DNA of 64,000 nucleotides from Aradus depressus (lineage: Eukaryota; Arthropoda; Insecta; Hemiptera; Aradidae): NCBI GenBank assembly GCA_963662175.1, contig OY759221.1:37694045-37758044 (forward strand), read 5' to 3'. The first letter of the stretch is position 1, and each line of letters opens with the position of its first letter. The position numbers were made by a program, and so were the translations under genes. Below, one piece after another: positions 41,868 to 52,777 of this stretch. A model generated the notes under the pieces. It worked only from the letters and a program-made list of their open reading frames with translations, did no database searches and was not told the origin of the DNA.

Positions 41868-42150
41868 TGTCTTTTATTTATAAAGATAGATACAACTGTT
41901 GCTGGGGTGCAACAACCAGCATCTATGATGGTACATACAGATATGGTGGCGTGAATGGCGTGTGAGAGAAAGGCCACGCAGGGGTAGGTCGGGACGAAAG
42001 TTCATCTTAATTATTAAGAAAAAAAAAATAATAATAATAATAAATGAAAAAAATTAAATAATAATAATAAAAAAAATAAAAAGGAATTTAAAGACAATTG
42101 TGATGGATAGGTAGTAAGAGACGGTGTCCCCCAGATTCCGTACAAATTAA
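41868..42150 (-). mobile_element. Jockey-type LINE 3' UTR copy
   Basis: TTTTATTTATAAAGATAGAT, ACTGTTGCTGGGGTGCAACA, GGCGTGAATGGCGTGTGAGA and AGGGGTAGGTCGGGACGAAA match the 3' UTR of the element at 44551-46220, same orientation. The rest of that LINE is missing. Confidence 0.75.
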
Positions 42151-42171
42151 AAAAAAAAAAAAAAAATCATC

Positions 42172-42320
42172 CCAGATTCCGTACAACTTTTTTTATTACT
42201 ATAGTATCATTGGATTTATACGTGAAAAAAGCCATTTACCGTGCAAAGGAACGTGCTCGTGAAGAAAGTGAAGTTCCATTATCAAAAATTTACCGACAGG
42301 AATTCGGTCCTATCAATCAC
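42172..42320 (+). pseudogene. FLYWCH/MULE-type transposase fragment (tentative)
   Basis: The + frame reads DLYVKKAIYRAKERAREESE then VPLSKIYRQEFG. This resembles the linker after the FLYWCH zinc finger in insect Mutator-like transposases and their domesticated relatives. It is too short for certainty. It is cut on the right by a LINE tail (42325). Confidence 0.35.
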
Positions 42321-42324
42321 CAGG

Positions 42325-42542
42325 GATTTTTATTTATAAAGATAGAACTGTTGCTAGGGTGCAACAACCAGCATCTATGGATGTACATGTATATACGGTG
42401 GCGTGAATGGCGTATGAGAGGAAGGCCACGCAGGGGTAGGTCGGGACGAAAGTTTATCTTAATTATTAAGAAAAAAAAAAAAATAAAATAAATGAAAAAA
42501 ATTAAATAATAATAATAAAAAAAATAAAAAGGAATTTAAAGA
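42325..42542 (-). mobile_element. Second jockey 3' UTR copy
   Basis: Same landmarks as 41868-42150, ending AAAAAGGAATTTAAAGAC. The sequences left and right of it (42172-42320 and 42543-42690) may belong to one interrupted older element. Confidence 0.75.
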
Positions 42543-42735
42543 CCGTAATCTGGCACGTCCAGTGGTTGGACGTACCCACGTACAGTCTGGGAAGTATGCG
42601 TTGGGACGAAGTACGTCGGGGACTACGTCCATCCGAAGTTTGTGATCAACGTTAGTATTAATTTTCCCATTATCCATTCCTTTATCATAATGTCTAAGGG
42701 AATGATATTGTGGAAAAAAAAAAGAAGTTGTCGAT

Positions 42736-43333
42736 GAATCACCGACAGTATGCTTCCCCAGCGCGAATTAATCAACAAAAGAGTTGTTGCTCTCCCTCTT
42801 GAATCACCGACAGTATGCTTCCCCAGCGCGAATTAATCCACAAAAGAGTTGTTGCTCTCCCTCTTGAATCACCGACAGTATGCTTCCCCAGCGCGAATTA
42901 ATCCACAAAAGAGTTGTTGCTCTCCCTCTTGAATCACCGACAGTATGCTTCCCTAGCGCGAATTAATCCACAAAAGAGTTGTTGCTCTCCCTCTTGAATC
43001 ACCGACAGTATGCTTCCCCAGCGCGAATTAATCCACAAAAGAGTTGTTGCTCTCCCTCTTGAATCACCGACAGTATGCTTCCCTAGCGCGAATTAATCCA
43101 CAAAAGAGTTGTTGCTCTCCTTCTTGAATCACCGACAGTATGCTTCCCCAGCGCGAATTAATCCACAAAAGAGTTGTTGCTCTCCCTCTTGAATCACCGA
43201 CAGTATGCTTCCCTAGCGCGAATTAATCCACAAAAGAGTTGTTGCTCTCCCTCTTGAATCACCGACAGTATGCTTCCCCAGCGCGAATTAATCCACAAAA
43301 GAGTTGTTGCTCTCCCTCTTAAATCACCGACTT
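42736..43333. repeat. 65-bp minisatellite, about 9.2 units
   Basis: Units start every 65 bp from 42736 to 43256 (GAATCACCGACAGTATGCTT...) with a partial unit at 43321. Variation is slight. One site reads CCCCAG in units 1, 2, 3, 5, 7, 9 and CCCTAG in units 4, 6, 8, so the right part was built by copying a two-unit block. The unit consists of the linked repeat X blocks GAATCACCGAC, CTTCCCCAG, CGAATTAATC and GCTCTCCCTC. Confidence 0.95.
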
Positions 43334-44079
43334 GGTTGAAACTGGATGGGTGTCTTTCTGAATCCCCTTTCGTGTTGAAACATTTGTTACATCGACAATT
43401 AATAGGGTTTTTGGGTTCCGGTGAAATTCTTATGAAAACTTAACATCGAATTTCTGACCGAATACATAACTTCCCCTATAATTCGTATAGCTGGAAAAGT
43501 AAAATTTTGTAATTCCATAAAAAATAAATATTTTGAAATTATAGCTCAGTCTTTCGAAGCATTCTGTGTTATATTTGGAGGATGTTTCTGCAGTATTTAA
43601 AATAATTTTTTTCTGTGGTTTACAAAGCAAGCGTTTTTATACCTCAACAGTTCATCTACCTTCCTCTCAGATCCATATCTCTAACTAATGTTTGTACAAA
43701 GTCTGAAGATCCCCTCTGTAATTACCAAAGATCTTGGCCAGGATCCGAGATATAATAAAGGTAATGAGCCCTCATTATCGTCCCTCATTTTTGCGGGTAA
43801 CAGTGATTCCTCCTCCAAAAAAAATATTTTTGAAAAATTGTTTTTTGTAGACTAAGGGTGCAATCTCTTTTGGGGTTCCTTTAATTCGAGATATTGAAAA
43901 ATAATAAGTTTATTGCTCCTTAGAATTATTTCTTACTTTTTATACATTTAGTATATGTATTATATTCGATAAAAAATCCGAGATCTTGTTATCAATGGAA
44001 TTTCACGTTTCAGGGTCTTCTGAACAAGTTTTGACTATTATCAAGATGATGTCGGTCCGTCTTTGTATGTGATCGGAAC
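43334..44079. other. Diverged repeat X sequence
   Basis: Blocks typical of repeat X occur (ACATCGACAATTAATAGGGT; CTTATGAAAACTTAACATCG; CTTCCCCTATAATTCGTATA; 43980-44060 GGAATTTCACGTTTCAGGGT). No gene is supported. Confidence 0.4.
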
Positions 44080-44341
44080 TTTGTGAGTGCTCTTACTCAG
44101 AAAGGATGATAGCACTCAACTGCGGACCATGCAAGATCATCAAAATCCTTTGCTACGTGCCATCCCTCTCCACCTGCCTCCGCCAAGACCAGAACGTCGT
44201 CTGAAGAGGAAGCACCATAGCGACCTTAATCAAGAGGACTGACGCTGGTCAGCGGCCTCATTCAAGTGCCAGATGTTTTGTTTTTTATTATTATTTTAGC
44301 ACAATTGAATGTACATTGTACAAAAATTATCAATAAATGAA

Positions 44342-44356
<15 letters not shown>
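44080..44356 (+). mobile_element. Jockey-type LINE 3' end with poly(A)
   Basis: HQNPLLRAIPLHLPPPRPER then RLKRKHHSDLNQED and a stop at about 44240: the proline-arginine-rich C-terminus typical of jockey ORF2. A short 3' UTR and AATAAATGAAAAAAAA (44331-44356) follow. Everything 5' of it is missing. Confidence 0.65.
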
Positions 44357-44372
<16 letters not shown>

Positions 44373-44379
44373 CAATATT

Positions 44380-44550
44380 AGTTATTAAATAAACCCAATA
44401 TTTGTTCTCTTATTCTATGCTATTCATTTTCCCTGTGAACCCTGTAAGATATTTCATACCTTTGGATTAGATTTAACATTTTTTAAAAAAGAAACAAGAT
44501 GTCATCTCATTATTATATTTAGAAGAAATCCAATTGAAATAATTATTATT
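44380..44550 (-). repeat. Repeat Z, left part, interrupted
   Basis: Reverse complement of 63835-63990 (shared AATAAACC, TTCTATGCTATTCATTTTCC, GGATTAGATTTAACATTTT, AGAAGAAATCCAA). The repeat resumes at 46234 after a LINE insertion. Confidence 0.75.
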
Positions 44551-46220
44551 TTTTTTTTTTTTTTTTTTGGCTTTTATTCATAAAGATGCAACTGTTGCTA
44601 GGGGGCAACAACCAGCATCTATGTTGGTAGGTATGGAGACGTTGGCGTGAATGGCATGTGAGAGGAAGGCCACCCAGTGGTAGGTCCTCGGGACGAAAAT
44701 TTATATTAATTATAAGGACAAGGGAAAAATAAAAAAATAAATAAATAATAATAATTTAAAAAAAAAATAAATAAATAAAAAGGAAGTGAAAGACAACTTT
44801 GATGGAATGGGTGAGAGAGATGGTAAAACTGAAGGAAAATAATGTAAAAGAATAAAAAAAAAAATAAAAATATTAAGAACGAATAGGAATTAAGGTGGCA
44901 GTAAGTCGCGGTTCCACCTCCTCTTCAACCTTCGTGGGGGGTTTTGTGGTAAGTGTTGTGAAGATAAAGTACGTATTTCTGGATTTGTATGTGTGTAAAG
45001 TTTTCTAAAAAAACGTATGTAAATAGTTTGTATTGTGTCGGGTACTGTGTGTATCATAAGATCGTTATGAAGTGTTCTGTTGTTTATGTATGGGGGGCAT
45101 TGTGTTATCAGTCTGAGGGTTTTTGACTGAAATGCCTGAATTCGTTTGATGTTGGATGGTTTTGCTGAACCGTATATCTGTGATCCGTATGTCCATAATG
45201 GTCTAAGTAAGTAAGTATAACAGTTCCGTTTTTGTGTCATGTCTAATTTTGATCGTCTATTTAGAAGTCCGTAGAGTATTTTGAGTCGACGGTTCAGCGT
45301 GTTTCGTGTGAGACGTGTGTGAGGATTCCATGTCAGTCTTCGATCCAATGTCAGTCCTAGGTATCGTACAGTATTAGTTTGAGGGAGGGGCTTGTCGTAG
45401 ATGAAAACGGGGGGGCATGTTTCTCGTCGAAGTGTAAATGTGATGTGCTGTGATTTTTCTGTATTTAGTTTGATTTTCCATGTGTTGCACCAGTTTTCAA
45501 TTTGTGTGAGATGGTGTTGTAGTGTAAATGAGGCGTGTATGTGAAGGTCAGCAGCAGCTAAGATGGCGGTGTCATCGGCGTATGTAGCTGTCATTGTGTG
45601 GATGGAGGTGGGCATGTCAGATGTGTATATTGTATATAATAAAGGAGCTAAGACAGAACCCTGCGGTACACCCGCCAATATGGGTCTTATTGAGGAGATA
45701 GCAGAGCCCTGACGGACGGCGAAGTATCTGTTTGTTAGATATGAATGAATGATTAAATAATATGTGTGAGGAAGCAACGGTCTCAATTTATAAAGAAGTC
45801 CCGCGTGCCAAACTCGGTCAAAAGCCTGACTTACATCAAGGAACGCCCCCGTTGCATAAAACTTTCTTTCTAGGGCAGACGCCACGTAATCCACAACCCT
45901 GTGTAACTGGTGTATTGTGGAGTGTTCTGAGCGGAAGCCAAACTGATGATGAGGAAGTGTTTGCTGACTGGAAAGAATAGTTATGAGCCTTTTGTATAGT
46001 AATTTTTCGAAGAGTTTAGAACATAGTGGAAGAAGACTGATAGGTCGGTAGGAGGAAGGAGAGTGTTCTGGCTTCTTTGATTTTAGTATCATAAGAATGT
46101 GTGAGAGTTTCCATTGAATTGGAAAGCGTGTTGTGCGTAGTATGCAGTTAAACAGGGTTGTCAGGAACACGACAGCTTTCCGAGGTAATTCCTTGAGAAC
46201 TTCAGCCGTAATGAGGTCAT
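44551..46220 (-). mobile_element. Jockey-clade LINE, 5'-truncated, with 13-bp TSD
   Basis: Flanked by AATAATTATTATT at 44538-44550 and 46221-46233, a 13-bp target duplication. Poly(A) (T on the + strand) starts at 44551, and the 3' UTR reaches about 44889. The open frame covers most of the rest. The 5' end at 46220 is a truncation inside ORF2. Uninterrupted coding and an exact duplication mark a young insertion. Confidence 0.9.
44890..46170 (-). pseudogene. Jockey reverse transcriptase, open but 5'-truncated (426 aa)
   Basis: Order of motifs: SSYRPISLLPLCSKLFEKLL (finger), LDVSQAFDRVWHAGLLYKL (palm motif A with F-D), AGVPQGSVLAPLLYTIYTSD, TATYADDTAILAAA (catalytic YADD), LNTEKSQHITFTLRR, VRYLGLTLDRRLTW, LLRPLWTYGSQIYGSAKPSN, and the end PPRRLKRRWNRDLLPP. 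This is a complete RT domain with thumb and C-terminus but without the endonuclease. It presumably copies RNA at a nicked target when complete. Confidence 0.9.
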
Positions 46221-46233
46221 AATAATTATTATT

Positions 46234-46380
46234 AAAATTTTTTTTTTAATATGTGCACTTTATTCAAAATTGCACGTCTTAAACTTTCGATACTTTTTTA
46301 GGGCCCTTTTCGGAAGCTACTGTGGAAATCCAAATTTAGTAGAAGACCAGCTATAATTTCTACAGGAAATGTAATATTTA
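46234..46380 (-). repeat. Repeat Z, right part
   Basis: CTTTTTTAGGGCCCTTTTCG, GTAGAAGACCAG and ATTTCTACAGGAAATGTAA mirror 63729-63810. Confidence 0.75.
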
Positions 46381-47548
46381 TTATTAATTTTATTATTTCA
46401 ATTATTATTTATATATTTATTTTATTTGACATCTTTTATTAAATATCATAATGAGGATTTGGAAGCCCTTATGTAAGTCAATCTTGATTTTTAGCGCAAA
46501 CATCGACGAGATTGAATGGTGCTGGAGAAGTTCATTGCCGTCACAGACGAATTTTTTCTTAAAAAAATTAATCCTTTTCCATGGATTATGACAGGTCAAA
46601 GAGTCAAGTGTCATAAGTAGCACTCAGGCCAAAAACGTTAAATTAGCATTAGACGATAATACATATTAATTACGTAAAAGAAAGTTGTTAATCGTTTTAG
46701 TTCCGAGCCAAGGATCTAGAAGGCGAAGTATCAAAGAGCCTGCGGGTGGAGTCTGGCTGAGGATAGATCCCTTCAAAGGCGGATGAAAGGGGCGCTAATG
46801 AGAGCTCATTACAGCCATTGTAGCAAGGATCAGGGCCAAGACATGGATCTCAGCTTGCCAGGTCGTCTCAGATAATCACAAGGATAGACTGACAGGTTGG
46901 CCAACTCGATAGATAAGCCCTTCTCTCAGTATGAAACAATTCGCTAGTGAATCACCGGTAGTACTTCCCCAGAACGAACTGTGGCTTTCCCTTCAAAACC
47001 ATCAACCATTTTTGAATTGAGCGCCCTCCCCTGATTCTCCCTCCCCCTCAGCCGATATCGTTGAAATTTAACAGATCACATCCTCATTGGGATCTGACCT
47101 TAAGTATCAAATTTGCATGTCGATACATTTATTACATCGGCAGTTATTGTGGTTTTTTGATTGAGCCTCTCCTCTAATCCCCCCTCCTATTTTGGACGAT
47201 TTGGCTAAAAAATCTATGGGTGTTGTCCCTATGGGGTTTTGGTTACTCATATAAAAATTCGTTTCGATACATTCATTCTATCGGGAGTTATCGTGTTAAA
47301 AAGAACTTCATAAGAGCGAATGTACTTCCCTAGAACGAATTAATCAATTAACCGTTTGCGCTAGTATAGTATAATAGGGGCTCTCAAATCCTCAAACTAA
47401 ATTCGGTGTCGATAAATTCATTACATTGGCAGTTATAAGGTTTTTGAATTAAGCCCCCTCCCCTGAACCTCCCTCCCCTTCAGCCGATATCGTTAAAATT
47501 TAACAGATTATGTCCTCATTGGGTTCTGACTTTAAGTATGAAATTGCA
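46381..47548. repeat. Repeat X copies
   Basis: Several periods are visible: GAATCACCGGTAGTACTTCC (46950), GATATCGTTGAAATTTAACA (47055) repeated at 47483, CATTGGCAGTTATAAGG and ACTTCCCTAGAACGAATTAA (47320). A block at 46680-46900 is not assigned. Confidence 0.5.
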
Positions 47549-47587
47549 TGTTAGGTTAGGTTTTATGACTCATGCCCGGGCTTTAAC
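47549..47587 (-). repeat. SINE tail stub
   Basis: TTAGGTTAGGTTTTATGACT, CATGCCCGGGCTTTAACTAT: CCTAA-type tail plus the last bases of the body, broken where the duplicated flank (47583-47741) begins. Confidence 0.75.
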
Positions 47588-47741
47588 TATTAACCGAAAC
47601 ACCAATTATTAGTAGTCTCTCATAAGAATAATAATTTTATAAAACCATAACATGGTAATAGGATACGACAAGAATGTATAAAAGATAGCTTATAAATTAG
47701 ATACATAAACAGATATTAACTCTAGAGTTACCTAGTTAGTT
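47583..47741. repeat. Segment duplicated from 16507-16672
   Basis: Nearly identical to the left flank of the SINE at 16664. It begins at the six bases CTATTA shared by both places. Confidence 0.8.
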
Positions 47742-48005
47742 ATTATGACTCATGCCCGGGCTTCAACTACGAGGTCATATCGCCTACTACTGTGGGTGTC
47801 GTAAATTTTGCCAACCCTAAATTTTTTATTCACCTAAGGCAAGTCTTTAACGAGTTACCTGACATTGTACAGGCTCGGGACCATCGCTTATCGTCCCATC
47901 CGAAGGACGGCGTGCTTAAGTTTATTTTAACTCCCAGATAAAATAAACTAAGGGCCTCTTGAGCTCAGAAGGAAAGCACGCATACCACTGAGCTACCGGC
48001 GCCCT
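47733..48005 (-). repeat. SINE copy, minus strand
   Basis: ACTCATGCCCGGGCTTCAAC to GAGCTACCGGCGCCCTC, with an internal deletion after CGCCTACTACTG. Confidence 0.85.
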
Positions 48006-48480
48006 CAAATTGCATGTTGATATATTCATTACATCGGCAGTTATTGTGTTTTTTAGTTGAGCTCCCCCTCCGTTCTGCGGATTCCACTGAAAATTAATAA
48101 ATGTCGTCCTTATAGAGTTTTGAATTTTTGTGTCGATACATTCAACTAAAAATCCAAAACGTTTTGGTTACACATATAAAATTTCGTTTCGATACATTCA
48201 TTCTATCGGGAGTTATCGTGTTCACAGTCACATAGATTTTTTTTTCATATTTGGAATTTGAAGGTCGGAAAACATGATATTTCGTTGAAAATGTAGCATC
48301 GAATTTTCGACCTATCACATATCTTCTTCTATACTTCCTACAGCTGTGTAAGTAAAGCCGTAATAAATGCCGATGTAATTGACTGTGTTGAGTGAGAGCA
48401 AGAATTTGGTTAATTCTTTCTGGGGAAGTACTTTCCTGGTGATTCACCGGCGACTTTTAATTATTCAATTAATCTAAATT
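48006..48480. repeat. Repeat X copy
   Basis: Contains CATTACATCGGCAGTTATTG, TTCATATTTGGAATTTGAAG and GGGGAAGTACTTTCCTGGTG, GATTCACCGGCGAC. Confidence 0.6.
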
Positions 48481-49017
48481 TCTTGATTATCCAGATCCTC
48501 AATATCCTCCTTTTCTTAATTATGGAGTTTGAGTATACAACCATTTATGATCAACCTTCCGTAAATATTTTTGTCTTTTCTATTCCTTTTCAGTTCTTCT
48601 CATAAATATACATAGAAACGTTGAAGAGACGTGGAAATCGCGATGGGAAATTGAAAAAGGTGGGGACATTTAAATTAGTCTTTTATCTACATAGCTGGTG
48701 GAAAACTTATTATTGACTGAAGTGGATGGGAGGGGGAGCTCGTAGCAATCTCTTGAATTCTAATAAAGCTCCCGTTTTGAAACTCAACATAATCTGGGTC
48801 ACTCAAACTTTTCCGAAGAAGGAATTTTCCCAATTTGAGGAAGAATTTTAAAATGAAGAATGCCTCACCTCACAGCGTCTAATCACATTGAAGACTTCAT
48901 CTGCTGATGCGGAACTCTTCATGCTACAAAATATTTCTTCTAAGAAATGTAGTGAGAAGTGATTATTTCACAAGATTTAGTAAGGAAACTTCCCTCAACT
49001 GTGGGATAAGATTTAAG
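48481..49017. other. Unclassified
   Basis: No coding frame or repeat recognised. Confidence 0.3.
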
Positions 49018-49103
49018 ACTTCCATAGTTGAGTCGGGCATGAAACGAAAGAGCGCTCTCAAAGTAAGCGTTATGACCTAGTAGTTAAAGCCTGGTCATGA
49101 GGC
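49018..49103 (+). repeat. SINE 3' fragment
   Basis: GAGTCGGGCATGAAACGAAA, GAGCGCTCTCAAAGTAAGCG, GTTAAAGCCTGGTCATGAG. Confidence 0.7.
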
Positions 49104-49124
49104 ACAATAACTAACTATTTTATC

Positions 49125-49620
49125 ATAGAAATAAATGACGTCTTTCCACTTTTTTCTTTCCAGTTAACGCAATTGCATCATCATCAGTGGCACATGTATT
49201 TTCTTCATATTTATATAGATTCTTTATTACATACATTCTTCTATTCATAAAGATACTTTTATTATTCTTAATTAAGCTGTTCATTTTAATTTTTATTTAT
49301 CTATATTTATTATTGTCTAGTTTTTCTCCGCTCTAGCAATAATTTATTTAATTTTGTATTTATTCTTTATACGGCATACTAATACTTTATTTCATTGTTT
49401 ACTTTTCTTTTTGACTCTTTATGTGTTTATTCTTAGGGGATCTCAGTCCCAGTATAAAAAAATTCTTTTCATTCATTCATTTCATTCGTTCATCTCACCC
49501 GTACAGTGTGTAGAGTCTAATGAAACTAGTGTTTCATTCCACTCATACAAATTGGGATGTGCTGATGACGCAGTTGCATTCAAAACCGATTCTGGTTGGA
49601 AATAAAACAGTGAGAAGACG
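49125..49620. repeat. Repeat J, inverted pair with spacer
   Basis: Left arm (minus) AACGCAATTGCATCATCATC, AGTGGCAC; right arm (plus) GCTGATGACGCAGTTGCATT, CAAAACCG and AATAAAACAGTGAGAAGACG. The spacer of about 290 bp is T-rich. Confidence 0.55.
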
Positions 49621-49662
49621 CCTTTCATTTTTATGATGAACTAATTTCTTATTTAATTAGTT

Positions 49663-49850
49663 ATTGAGACCCATGCCCGGGCTTTAACTAGGAGGTCATA
49701 TCGCCGACTCGACTATTGGATCCTAAATTTTGCCTAAACTCAATCTGTCGTACAGACTCGGGACCATCGCTAAACGTCCCATTCGAAGGACGGCGTGCTC
49801 CCAGACAAAAACCTAAAGGCCTTAAGGTTTCGAACTCGCGATCTTGAGCT
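49663..49850 (-). repeat. SINE copy, minus strand, deleted
   Basis: CATGCCCGGGCTTTAACTAG to GCGATCTTGAGCTCAGTAAG. Confidence 0.75.
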
Positions 49851-50365
49851 CAGTAAGAAAGAAGTTATCTCTGAAAAAACTTTAAAACTAATATATATGT
49901 GATATGCGTAAAATGATGTTTGTGTATTTAACAAAATGCTTACTGATAGCATGAGAACATTAGAATCAGAAAATGTTTCTTATCATTAAAATAACCAAAT
50001 GAATAATAATGAAGATATAAATTAATATTATAATAAAATAATTATAAAAAATCAAATAGTTTCAATATAATATATTATGTCTATGATTATAATATATTAT
50101 ATTGACAAACATTATTTTTTTAAACTATCACACTAAAATGCATATGTGGAAACAGAACTAGTCTTAAGATGTTAACAAAGTTAAATAAATTTGGTTATTC
50201 ATACAAATATTATTGTTAGTGATTTTAATCTGAACTATGAAGTAACCTCCTTGTTGAGTAAAAATTGAGGTATTTGATGCCTTCCGTTGGATCAAAAGAC
50301 CTCATCAATTTTCCAACTTGACCGGAAATTATGAGGACTCTTTCTTTGCTTTCAGGTTATTAAAA
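49851..50365. other. AT-rich, nothing recognised
   Basis: No feature supported. Confidence 0.3.
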
Positions 50366-50369
50366 AGTT

Positions 50370-50899
50370 TCATAACAGAAATGTCATCACTATTTCAAGT
50401 TTTATTTTTAATGGATATTTTTTTTTTAGTAGAAATAAATATTTCTGAGCTAAATAAAAGAAGAGACTTCTAGCTTTTGATTGTGCAAGCTTGTTTAAAA
50501 CTGTTTCAAAGTCTAGATGAATGTATGATGAATAGATGTGTATTGACATCAGAGGTAATCCATCCAATGTCTTAGCTCGTACTATTTCTGATATAAAGAA
50601 CCGTTCACTTGTTGCTACAGAAACTGGAAGTGTAGCTCCAATTTTCAAAAAATTGTGAATTGTTGGGAAAATTCTGCTGTCATCTTGTTTTAGGCTTGCA
50701 ATAAAATATTTTCGAACTGCTTTCTCTGCCCAAGACCAAGCTTCACCAGGATCCGCACGACCTCTAGTAGAAAAATGTTTTATGTCAATAATTTATTATA
50801 TGCAAGTAAAAATATTTTTATTATTTACAAAAAGGACAATTTTTTGTAAAATTTCGGGGGGATTGGTCCCCCATATCCCCTCCCTAGGTACGCCCCTTG
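50370..50899 (-). mobile_element. hAT fragment (Tip100-like), transposase C-terminus and one end
   Basis: Minus-strand frame: GATLPVSVATSERFFISEIV, RAKTLDGLPLMSIH, the dimerisation motif of hAT transposases related to ZMYM-type proteins. The same frame upstream (ADPGEAWSWAEKAVRKYF) extends to about 50770. The right terminus CAAGGGGCGTACCTAGGGAG (50899 back to 50880) resembles hAT-Tip100 ends. No left terminus or target duplication was found. Confidence 0.6.
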
Positions 50900-50984
50900 C
50901 TGTAAAGTGTCTTCTCTCCACCCCTAGAAGAACCAGAGGTTGGTGGGACTGTTGGATACCTCTACAGTTAATTTCAAACTGAGG

Positions 50985-51490
50985 TTGAGCCTCAAGCTAT
51001 GAAATGGTACCATCAATGCTTTTAGTCTGGTTCATGAGCCTATAATCACTGTAATTTTAGACGCCCCTAAAATTTGGGTTAAGCCTAACGCTACAAAATG
51101 CTTCGGGACAGCTCCTTCTGCACAACCCCAGAACCGCTGGTTCGAGCGCTCGACTTGTCTAACGGTGGATGTTGAGCCTAACCATTACGTTGGATGCTAA
51201 AGTGGATATTAAGACAAAAGCTTTAAAATGCCATTTACCTAACCCCGGCATCTCTGGTTGATGCGCCCGGCTTTATAGTCAGGTTCATGCAGAGATAGTT
51301 GTTAAGCTTTTCGCTTTAAAATGCTACCAACAGCTTCTTCTACCCCATCGTCCTTAGTTGTTGCGCCCATAATTACCATTACGTTGGACGCTAAGATAGA
51401 TGTTAAGACAAATACTATAAAATACTTCTGGCTGGTGCCACCATGATTACTGAAAATTATATTAAGCCTGACTCTATGAAATGCCACAAA
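50985..51490. repeat. Degenerate array, period roughly 95 bp
   Basis: Six variants of TTAAGCCTAACGCTATAAAATGC occur near 50988, 51079, 51209, 51302, 51397 and 51463. ACCATTACGTTGGA--CTAA is shared by two of the units. Spacing is irregular. No frame runs through it. Confidence 0.55.
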
Positions 51491-51565
51491 CAGCGTGTAT
51501 AAGTAAGAGTTGCCCAGTGAGTGTGCAGGAGATCGCCCAACGACTAGACCTACCTTAGTCCTAGT

Positions 51566-51620
51566 CAGGGGCGTAGCCAGTATTTTGATTGATTTCCGGG
51601 GGCACAGCCCGCAGTTTCCA
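51566..51620 (+). mobile_element. hAT-like terminus
   Basis: CAGGGGCGTAGCCAGTATTT resembles the end at 50899 and would start an element extending right; no partner end is seen. Confidence 0.4.
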
Positions 51621-52450
51621 TGGTTAGCGTTGCAGACTTTTTGTTATTAATTTGGGAGACTCGGACCTCTGGAAGCTCCCCCTGAGGTAACCACTGACTG
51701 TAATATTTACGTTGACTTTACATGAGCAGCAAAAGCTTGCTACTCCTCTACTCTTAGTGAGGACTTAGCCTCACTCTGTGTCGACATTGGAACTCTCTTA
51801 CATGACTCTATGGAAGTAAACGAGACCCAAATAAGACGGATAAGTTCATATCCAACCATTTCTGGTCCAGTCCGGGCTAGAAAGACTTATTTTCAACCTT
51901 TCTCTACTCACAGCCAGGATTGACGACAATTCATTGATATTTTACTATCGATACTCAACCAACAGTTGGGTATTTCGAGTATGGGCGGGTTTTGAATCTT
52001 TGCCACGATTCACATATAACACCATTATCGAAAAACCGACAGCCACAAATACAAATAAAACTATCGATTGAATTTGGTTTGGCAGACAGACACATACAAT
52101 CTATTAGACAGATTCGTGCTCCTTTTAGTGAAGTTCACAACAAGATCCCAACATGAAAATTTGTTACCCGGGCCACGCCCCATCTCCTTCTTCAAGATTT
52201 ACACATATCGTTTTCTTATTTTAATCCCACTAATGCCTCCGCAAGCCCCATATCCGATCCTCTTGTTTATTCCTCTTCCAAGGATTGGTTTCTGTTTTCC
52301 GAACAATTTTCCATGACTTATGATCCTGTATTTTTCCCAGATTCTTCTTCCCCGTTCTACTTCGGCAGAGATTAAATTTTCTCTCTCCCTCAATTCTTTA
52401 TAGCAATAGTTCTGTATCTTTCTCTCTCTCCTCACACTGTCATCATTTCT
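51621..52450. other. Unclassified
   Basis: No convincing gene. Two small overlapping frames at 52068-52435 are not supported. Confidence 0.3.
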
Positions 52451-52770
52451 TTCTACTTCTCCAGTTATACGATGTACAGGGGAAGTTATGTAATCGGTCG
52501 AAAATTGGATCCGGAGTTTTCAACGGAACTTCATGTTTTCCGACCTCATTATAGCAAAATTAAAAAATAAAAATTATCTGTCTGTGAACATGATAACTGC
52601 CGATAGAATGAATGTATTGGCATGAACCTTTTTATGTATTTTCCAGAAACCTCTAAGGACGACACCTGTTGGTTTTCAGTCACATTAGTCGACGGGAAGG
52701 GGAGATAAGGGTGCAGTTTTAACTCTCAAACTCTCATAACTGCAGTTGTAATAAATGTAATTGACATGAG
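52451..52770. repeat. Repeat X copy
   Basis: CTTCTCCAGTTATACGATGT, GGGGAAGTTATGTAATCGGT, CGAAAATTGGATCCGGAGTT and GAATGAATGTATTGGCATGA. Confidence 0.65.
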
Positions 52771-52777
52771 ATATGTC

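Noticed and set aside
42736..43333. Possible CRISPR array
   Set aside because: The repeats are directly contiguous 65-bp units without unique spacers, in a eukaryotic genome. The 29-bp array at 58172 fails for the same reason.
45762..45980. 72-codon + strand frame
   Set aside because: Antisense shadow of the reverse transcriptase encoded on the other strand (44890-46170).
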